64,000 nt of DNA. It comes from Oscillospiraceae bacterium. GTDB lineage: Bacteria; Bacillota; Clostridia; Oscillospirales; Ruminococcaceae. This document shows, in pieces, positions 59,531-64,000 of this stretch (positions are counted from its first letter, which is position 1; every line of letters begins with the position of its first letter). Location of the stretch: assembly GCA_019423755.1 (NCBI GenBank), contig JAHZAU010000011.1, positions 4,109-68,108 on the forward strand, written 5' to 3'. Below the pieces are notes generated by a model. That model was given only the letters and a program-made list of their open reading frames with translations, made no database searches and was not told the origin of the DNA. Made by a program: the position numbers and the translations under genes.

Positions 59531-59570
59531 ACCCGCCGGCGGCTCTCCTGCCCCGGCGGGTGTCCTTTTA
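59531..59570 (+). terminator. Terminator after typA
   Basis: ACCCGCCGG (59531-59539) pairs with CCGGCGGGT (59553-59561); TGTCCTTTT follows. Confidence 0.8.
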
Positions 59571-59647
59571 CAAATCATCCAAGGTTTTTTCAATGTCCAT
59601 TTACAGTGCGGTAACAAACAAATTTTCATCTGCGCTATAATATAACT

Positions 59648-59757
59648 GTACTCAAAAAGAAAACGAAGCCGCATCGTTGTTTGAGTACTTGCTCTACCCT
59701 CCTCAAAAAACACACCTCAAAAGCAAAGACCGGCAGTCCTCGGATTGCCGGTCTTCG
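59648..59757 (+). ncRNA. Candidate small RNA between typA and the next gene
   Basis: The 340-nt gap 59518-59857 holds an apparent independent transcript. A perfect TATAAT (59636-59641) predicts a start at about 59648, exactly where a nested hairpin begins: GTACTCAAA pairs with TTTGAGTAC (59680-59688) and AACGA with TCGTT inside. A C-rich linker (ACCCTCCTC, about 59696-59704), complementary to Shine-Dalgarno sequences, follows. A 10-bp hairpin AAGACCGGCA/TGCCGGTCTT (59726-59755) closes it, with a poor U-run. The next gene has its own promoter. No -35 is obvious, so the call is tentative. Confidence 0.4.
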
Positions 59758-59777
59758 TCCGTTCTGGGGGCTTTCCC

Positions 59778-59806
59778 TTGAAAAACCCCGCCAAACAGGA
59801 TACAAT
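59778..59806 (+). promoter_or_regulatory. Promoter of the small membrane protein gene
   Basis: TTGAAA (59778-59783), a 17-nt spacer and TACAAT (59801-59806). Confidence 0.65.
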
Positions 59807-59857
59807 AAAGAAAAGACCCTGCGTCTCTGCCATTCCCCGAGAAAGGAAGATCCATCT

Positions 59858-60190
59858 ATGACCCTGCCTGGCTATCTGTGTTACTTTATCCTCGTCGTGC
59901 TGGCGGACCTGGTGGGCACCCGTGCCGGCTTGAGCATGGGCCCGCTGTACTTTTTGCTGGCCATCTTGATCTTCTGCCTTTCCCTGGCGGGAAAGATCCT
60001 GGCCTGCCGCAACGGCACCGGCTCCCAGGACCGCAAGCGGGCGGAGCTGATGGACAACAGCCCCACCAAGCCCGCCAAAAACAACTTCCTCTACCTCACC
60101 GACTGTTCCTCCCGCTCCCTAATCCTCCTGGAACTGCCCTACCTGCTCTGTCTGGTGGGGAACATCATCTACAACCGCTTTTTCCTGTAA
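59858..60190 (+). CDS. Small membrane protein, 110 aa
   Basis: A 110-residue protein that I do not recognise. Predicted helices lie at about 5-20, 27-48 and 84-105, with a hydrophilic loop containing SQDRKRAELMDNSPTKPAKN in between. There is no conserved motif. The ribosome site GAAAGGAAG precedes the ATG. It is monocistronic with its own promoter and terminator. Confidence 0.6.
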   Translation: MTLPGYLCYFILVVLADLVGTRAGLSMGPLYFLLAILIFCLSLAGKILACRNGTGSQDRKRAELMDNSPTKPAKNNFLYLTDCSSRSLILLELPYLLCLVGNIIYNRFFL

Positions 60191-60211
60191 ACCGCCCGCC
60201 AAAACACGAAA

Positions 60212-60246
60212 ACCGCCCTTCCCACCTGGGGAAGAGCGGTCTTTTT
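60212..60246 (+). terminator. Terminator after the small membrane protein gene
   Basis: ACCGCCCTTCCC pairs with GGGAAGAGCGGT with one mismatch; CTTTTT follows. It faces the end of the PH-domain gene. Confidence 0.85.
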
Positions 60247-60253
60247 GTTTTGT

Positions 60254-60652
60254 CTAGTTCCAGTCGTCGTCCTGGCCCCAGCTGCTTTCGGCGGAGGCGT
60301 CGTCGTCCATCCATTCGCCCACCCGCATGCGCCGCTGCAGCTTGCAGGCTTCCACCTGCCGGTGCAGCCGCTCCTTGACCTGGGTGGAGTCGCGGATGTT
60401 TTTCAGTTCCAGCACTGGGGTGGACTTGTCCGAGGAGTGGACCAGCACGCTGCCCACCCCGAAGATCTTCTGCCCCAGCGTCCGGCGGTGGCTGATGTCC
60501 CGCACCCGGTACAGCAGCACCTCTTCTTCTCTTGTGGTGATCAGGCCGGTGGTGCAGAAGACCCGGTCCTCCGACATGGCGTATTTGGTAAAGCTGATGG
60601 GCAGGCCGAAGATGCGCTTGCGGTCCTGCCAGATCATCTGGATTCCTTCCAT
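60254..60652 (-). CDS. Bacterial PH-domain protein (YdbS/bPH_2-like)
   Basis: A 132-residue protein with one bacterial pleckstrin-homology domain. The strand pattern KYAMSEDRVFCTTGLITTREEEVLLYRVRDISHRRTLGQKIFGVGSVLV (about 20-70) includes the family sequence 'L.Y.RI.DI....L.Q.IFGVG'. A C-terminal acidic tail follows. It is soluble (no transmembrane helix), unlike many YdbS proteins. The start at 60652 follows AGGAGGGG. Function unknown. Confidence 0.75.
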   Translation of the reverse strand: MEGIQMIWQDRKRIFGLPISFTKYAMSEDRVFCTTGLITTREEEVLLYRVRDISHRRTLGQKIFGVGSVLVHSSDKSTPVLELKNIRDSTQVKERLHRQVEACKLQRRMRVGEWMDDDASAESSWGQDDDWN

Positions 60653-60729
60653 AAAAGCCCCTCCTTTGCGGTTTGGTACCCTTATTGTAGCAACCCTCTC
60701 CCCAAAGGACAAGCGGCTTTGCGCAAAAT

Positions 60730-60891
60730 TTACACCTTGTTTTCAGCCTGGTGCCCCAGCGTTCTGATCTGCTGGCTCAGCCGCTCCTCCGCCTCCTCGA
60801 TCATCGAGGCGGTCTCCCGTTCCAGGCGGCGGACGATGCGTTCCTCCTGCTCCGCCAGCAGCCTTTGCAGCGTGGTTTCTTCCATTGTCAT
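60730..60891 (-). CDS. Small coiled-coil protein, 53 aa
   Basis: A 53-residue protein, almost entirely one amphipathic helix. Hydrophobic residues recur at heptad spacing in LQRLLAEQEERIVRRLERE, so a coiled coil is likely. There are no known family features. The start at 60891 follows AAAGGAGAGG, with a clear promoter upstream (TATAAT at 60940-60945). Because of its small size the call depends on these signals. Confidence 0.5.
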   Translation of the reverse strand: MTMEETTLQRLLAEQEERIVRRLERETASMIEEAEERLSQQIRTLGHQAENKV

Positions 60892-60939
60892 CCTTCCTCT
60901 CCTTTTGGCGTCCGGCCCCTTCCCGGGGCTTCTGGAGCC

Positions 60940-60969
60940 ATTATAGCACCCTCTTTCCCCTTTCTTCAA
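60940..60969 (-). promoter_or_regulatory. Promoter of the coiled-coil gene
   Basis: On the minus strand TTGAAG (60964-60969), an 18-nt spacer and a perfect TATAAT (60940-60945). Confidence 0.6.
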
Positions 60970-61086
60970 TGCAAACTTCCTTCCGGTTTTTCCACCCAAA
61001 AACCGGCCCTCTCCCCCGCCAAAAAGCGGAAAACGCCGGGGCGGAAGATCGCTCCTCCGCCCCGGCGCCGCCCGAAGGAAGCGGTC

Positions 61087-61518
61087 TTACCTTCCCCGGT
61101 GCTTCTGCTTTTTCTTTTGCTGCTTTAAGGCAAATTTTCGTTGTGCCTGCTCCTGGGCGCTGTCCCGGGCCTGCTGCTTTCGCTGTGCAGCCGAGGCTTC
61201 CCGCTGCTGCTGCAAAGCCTGCTGGGCCCGGGTACCCACTCCCAAAAGCCGGGTGGCCTTCGCCGCCTCCCGGCGGGCCCGCTTCGGGTTTTTGGGTCCT
61301 GTGGGGGCCGGGGCGCCTTCGTCGATGCGGCCAAACCGCAGCCGGCCGAACTGACGCATAAAGTACTCCAGCACCTCCTGGTCCCGCGGCTGTGCCCCAA
61401 ACACCACCCGGGCCGCCCACAGACAGCCCGCTTCCCGGCGCTGGTACACCGCCACCCAAAAGGGCTCCTCAAAGGTGACTACCAATTCACACACTGCGCG
61501 ATCGTTTGCCTTGTCCAT
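61087..61518 (-). CDS. yjdF: YjdF family protein (DUF2992)
   Basis: A 143-residue YjdF protein. The N-terminal LVVTFEEPFWVAVYQR and the AARVVFGAQPRDQEVLEYFMRQF block identify the family. The C-terminal tail (about 100-143) is rich in Lys, Arg and Gln. YjdF expression is typically controlled by a riboswitch that senses azaaromatic compounds, and a structured leader of about 160 nt precedes this gene. The start follows AGGAGG. The protein's enzymatic role is unknown. Confidence 0.85.
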   Translation of the reverse strand: MDKANDRAVCELVVTFEEPFWVAVYQRREAGCLWAARVVFGAQPRDQEVLEYFMRQFGRLRFGRIDEGAPAPTGPKNPKRARREAAKATRLLGVGTRAQQALQQQREASAAQRKQQARDSAQEQAQRKFALKQQKKKQKHRGR

Positions 61519-61529
61519 AATGATTCCTC

Positions 61530-61678
61530 CTGATACAAAGCAAAGAAGGGACAGGAGGCGGGGCGCCGGGACCCTCCCGGCTGCCCCCTTTCCGCCAAAG
61601 CGGAGACCAGAAGGCTACTGACGGCAAGGCAGCTTTGCCGCGCCCGGACTACCAACCGGGCTGTGTTTTTATCTTTGC
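61530..61678 (-). promoter_or_regulatory. Probable yjdF (azaaromatic) riboswitch
   Basis: The leader from the predicted start (about 61678) to the ribosome site folds into successive stems on the minus strand: CCCGG/CCGGG around TTGGTAGT, CGGCAA/TTGCCG, and TCCGC/GCGGA. The GTCAGTAGCC-type single-stranded segment lies between them. The structure, position and downstream yjdF gene fit the yjdF-motif riboswitch. I could not run a covariance model, so the exact limits are estimates. Confidence 0.65.
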
Positions 61679-61684
61679 CCTGTC

Positions 61685-61713
61685 ATGGTACCAGCTTTGG
61701 GGGCAAAAAGCAA
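61685..61713 (-). promoter_or_regulatory. Promoter of yjdF
   Basis: On the minus strand TTGCTT (61708-61713), a 17-nt spacer with a TGG extension and TACCAT (61685-61690). The -35 lies inside the U-run of the upstream terminator. Confidence 0.55.
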
Positions 61714-61735
61714 GGCCCTCCGAATCGGAGGGCCT
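61704..61735 (-). terminator. Terminator after the nitroreductase gene
   Basis: On the minus strand AGGCCCTCCG and CGGAGGGCCT (61713-61735) pair perfectly, then TTGCTTTTT. Confidence 0.9.
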
Positions 61736-61746
61736 CGGCGGCGTTT

Positions 61747-62259
61747 TTACTTGTACCAGACGGTTTCTTCCAGGGGTTTGCGCAACGTGTCGTGACGGTC
61801 GGGAGAAGCGGGCTCGCAGGCCGCATAGCCCAAAGCCAGCAGATTCACCGGCTCCCAGCCTTCGGGGATGTCCAGCGCCTGGCGCAGTACATCAGGCTTG
61901 AACCAGCAGACCCACAGGCTTCCCAGGCCCTGCTGGGTGGCTTCCAGCATCATGTGGTCGGTGACGATGGCGGCGTCGATGTCCGAGATGTTCTTGCCGT
62001 CATACTTTCTCACCCAAGCTTCGTCCACCTGGGCGCAGACCACCAGCACCACCGGCGCGCCGTAAAGCCGGGCAGCTTCGTCCACCTTGGCCCGGGCTTC
62101 CTTGCTCTGTACCACCAGGATGCGCTGGGGCTGCCGGTTGGCCCCGGTAGGAGCTACCCTTCCGGCTTCCAGCACCCGGCGCAGTTTTTCTTCCTCCACC
62201 GGACGGTCCTCATACTGCCGTACCGAGTAGCGCTTCTTTGCAAGCTCCAAAAATTCCAT
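61747..62259 (-). CDS. Nitroreductase family protein
   Basis: A 170-residue FMN-dependent oxidoreductase. RYSVRQY (near 12-18), the FMN-binding APTGANRQP (near 38) and the GLGSLWVCWF segment (near 110) are those of short nitroreductases of the BluB/NfsA-like group. It reduces nitroaromatics or quinones with NAD(P)H; the natural substrate is unknown. The start at 62259 follows AAAGGGG. It lies upstream of yjdF but is separated by a terminator. Confidence 0.88.
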   Translation of the reverse strand: MEFLELAKKRYSVRQYEDRPVEEEKLRRVLEAGRVAPTGANRQPQRILVVQSKEARAKVDEAARLYGAPVVLVVCAQVDEAWVRKYDGKNISDIDAAIVTDHMMLEATQQGLGSLWVCWFKPDVLRQALDIPEGWEPVNLLALGYAACEPASPDRHDTLRKPLEETVWYK

Positions 62260-62327
62260 AAACAAATCCCCTTTCTCACAATGGATTTGCCCTCATTATA
62301 AAATGCCCGCCTGGGCCTCGTCAAGGG

Positions 62328-63680
62328 TTACTCCTTCCCTTGTTCCACCGGACGAAAGCTAGTGCGCCGGCGGTAAAGCCCATAGGACACCACCGCTGTG
62401 ATCAGCTCGGTGACCCAAAACGCGTGCCACACGCCGGCAGCGTCCAAAAAGCGGCTGAGCACAAATGCCGCCGGGATCATCAGCACCGCGTACCGCATGA
62501 GCGAGATCACCAGGGAGGGGCCGCCCATCCCCAGACCTTCCAGGGCGCCGCAGGAGATCACCGAAACCGCCGACACCACAAAGCCCAGACTGATGATCCG
62601 CAGGGCAGCGCTTCCCGTCGCGATGGTCTCGGCATTGGTGGAAAACAGCCCGATAAGCTGGGCCGGTACGCTCCAACACAATACCGTCCCCACCGCCATG
62701 ATCCCCACCGCCAGGGCCAGGGTCACCCGGTAGATCTTGCGGACCCGCGCATGCTCCCGGGCACCGAAGTTGTAGCCGATGATCGGCCGCATCCCCTGCA
62801 CGATGCCGTTTGCCGGCAGGTAGAGGAAGGTCTGCAATTTATAATAGACCCCCAGCACCAGCACGTACACCTGAGAATAGGCAGCCAGGATAATATTCAG
62901 CGAGGAGATCAGCAACGAAGGCAGCGCCAGGTTGAGCGCCGCCGGTACCCCCACTGCGTACATCTTTTTCCCCAGGCTCCGGTCCCAGATCTCCCCTCCC
63001 CAGCGGATGCTTATGGGGAATTTCCCGATAAAATAACACAGCAGATAGATGGCAAAGCTCATCACCTGCCCGATTCCGGTGGCCAGGGCAGCGCCTTCGA
63101 TCCCCATCTCCGGGAAGGGACCCCAGCCGAAGATCAGCACCGGGTCCAGCAGGATGTTCAGCACACAGCCGGACATCATACACACCATGGTCATCATCAT
63201 CTTGCCCACCGCCTGGAAGATCTTCTCCAACGACATGGACACAGCCACCACCACCGCAAAGGCGAAGGCGATGCGGGAATACCGCACCCCCAGCTCCACT
63301 ACCTGCTGGTTTTCGGTAAACATCCGCAGAAAATACGGCATGATCCCAATACAGCCGATGGTTAAAATCACCCCGTGCAGCGCATTGAATACGATGCTCT
63401 GGGTGGCCGCAGCGCTGGCCTTCCCCATTTCCTGGGCGCCCAGGTGATAGGAGATCACCGCATTGGCCCCGATAGAAAAACCGATGGTCACCGCGTTGAT
63501 CAAATTTTGCACCGGAAACACCAGCGAAAGCGCCGTCATGGCGTCCTCGCTGATCTTTGCCACATAATAACTGTCCACAATGTTGTACAGCGACGCCACC
63601 ATCATGGATAAAACCATGGGCAGCGACATGGACAGAACCAAAGGCAAAATGGGCTTTGTCTTCATCATTGTTTGCTGCAT
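62328..63680 (-). CDS. MATE-family efflux transporter (copy 2)
   Basis: A 450-residue MATE transporter with 12 predicted helices, the MSLPMVLSMMVASLYNIVDSYYVAKI N-terminal motif, and the corresponding NGIVQGMRPIIGYNFGA motif of the second half. It is not a close paralogue of copy 1 at 44931. The ATG at 63680 follows AAGGAGG. Its leader begins with a hairpin terminator, so expression may be induced by attenuation. Confidence 0.9.
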   Translation of the reverse strand: MQQTMMKTKPILPLVLSMSLPMVLSMMVASLYNIVDSYYVAKISEDAMTALSLVFPVQNLINAVTIGFSIGANAVISYHLGAQEMGKASAAATQSIVFNALHGVILTIGCIGIMPYFLRMFTENQQVVELGVRYSRIAFAFAVVVAVSMSLEKIFQAVGKMMMTMVCMMSGCVLNILLDPVLIFGWGPFPEMGIEGAALATGIGQVMSFAIYLLCYFIGKFPISIRWGGEIWDRSLGKKMYAVGVPAALNLALPSLLISSLNIILAAYSQVYVLVLGVYYKLQTFLYLPANGIVQGMRPIIGYNFGAREHARVRKIYRVTLALAVGIMAVGTVLCWSVPAQLIGLFSTNAETIATGSAALRIISLGFVVSAVSVISCGALEGLGMGGPSLVISLMRYAVLMIPAAFVLSRFLDAAGVWHAFWVTELITAVVSYGLYRRRTSFRPVEQGKE

Positions 63681-63710
63681 GTTAGCTCCTCCTTTTTCCG
63701 CATAAAAGAA

Positions 63711-63761
63711 AAAGCTATATTTCCCCTTGTTTATCTCACCCACAAGGAAAAATATAGCTTA
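63711..63761 (-). promoter_or_regulatory. Leader terminator (attenuator) before MATE copy 2
   Basis: On the minus strand AAGCTATATTT and AAATATAGCTT pair around an inner CCTTGT/ACAAGG stem, and the stem is followed by TTTCTTTT. It begins within about 5 nt of the predicted transcription start, so most transcripts should stop unless antitermination occurs. A GTG within the loop opens a 21-codon frame that runs in frame into the MATE ATG. Confidence 0.6.
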
Positions 63762-63771
63762 CGCGTCTAGC

Positions 63772-63800
63772 AGTATAACAAACTTTCTTCTGCCTGTCAA
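63772..63800 (-). promoter_or_regulatory. Promoter of MATE copy 2
   Basis: On the minus strand TTGACA (63795-63800), a 17-nt spacer and TATACT (63772-63777), close to consensus. Confidence 0.8.
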
Positions 63801-63827
63801 GATAAGCCGCAACCATTCTAACGCAGC

Positions 63828-63859
63828 AAAAAAGCCCACGGAACGTTCCGTGGGCTTTC
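63828..63859 (-). terminator. Terminator of the rRNA-tRNA operon
   Basis: GCCCACGGAAC and GTTCCGTGGGC (63834-63855) form an 11-bp stem; T6 follows on the minus strand. Confidence 0.9.
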
Positions 63860-63863
63860 TCAG

Positions 63864-63939
63864 TGGCTCCCCCTGTCTGGCTCGAACAGACGACCCTGCG
63901 GTTAACAGCCGCATGCTCTACCGACTGAGCTAAGGAGGA
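63864..63939 (-). tRNA. tRNA-Asn (GTT)
   Basis: A 76-nt tRNA including an encoded CCA. The acceptor stem TCCTCCT/AGGGGGA has 7 pairs (one G-U). The D-arm AGCTCAGTCGGTAGAGC, the anticodon GTT within CTGTTAA, and the TTCGAGCC T-arm are complete. It directly follows 5S rRNA, as is common in Clostridia. Confidence 0.97.
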
Positions 63940-63942
63940 ATG

Positions 63943-64000
<58 letters not shown>

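Overview
The window is a G+C-rich chromosomal segment from an anaerobic, endospore-forming member of the Clostridia, most like the Oscillospiraceae/Ruminococcaceae. The evidence is strictly anaerobic enzymes ([FeFe] hydrogenase, two double-cubane-cluster reductases, ferredoxin-domain ATPases), sporulation genes (spoIIP, gpr), a type III glutamine synthetase and Firmicutes gene orders (tepA-ylzJ-spoIIIE, rpsT/gpr, trmK-nif3). The genus cannot be fixed from the sequence alone.

Region 1-23.6 kb is mostly housekeeping and anaerobic metabolism. It holds a 5'-truncated L-asparaginase, a HAD phosphatase, the niacin repressor NiaR, a four-gene operon of three Mrp/MinD-type ATPases plus a PPC-domain protein, glyA, two divergent double-cubane-cluster proteins, a radical SAM enzyme, a DUF3793-flavodoxin pair behind two copies of an operator-like repeat, glnN, a peptide-binding lipoprotein, an [FeFe] hydrogenase, a secreted protein, and tepA-ylzJ-spoIIIE.

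Region 23.8-36.3 kb is one unidirectional block of 19 tightly packed phage structural genes: terminase, portal, protease, capsid, contractile sheath and tube, baseplate and a short fibre. Its order matches the Bacillus PBSX (xtm/xkd) late operon, but I see no tape-measure gene, lysis genes, integrase, repressor or replication genes. It lies between core genes and is bounded by strong hairpins. I read it as a domesticated phage-like particle, possibly a PBSX- or gene-transfer-agent-like system. This is the strongest candidate for an unusual biological system in the window.

Region 36.4-64 kb returns to chromosomal genes: a ChrB-N protein, rqcH, a GntR-controlled ABC transporter, spoIIP, trmK-nif3, a MATE pump, a Nudix hydrolase, rpsT/gpr, a heterodimeric ABC exporter, a GT8-GNAT fusion, a degenerate RbsA-like ATPase, NERD, lipoprotein and MBL proteins, typA, a candidate small RNA, several small proteins, yjdF with a structured leader (probable azaaromatic riboswitch), a nitroreductase, and a second MATE pump behind a leader terminator. 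The window ends in the 3' part of an rRNA operon (tRNA-Asn and part of 5S rRNA). Most intergenic gaps contain clear sigma-A promoters and intrinsic terminators. No CRISPR array or insertion sequence was seen.
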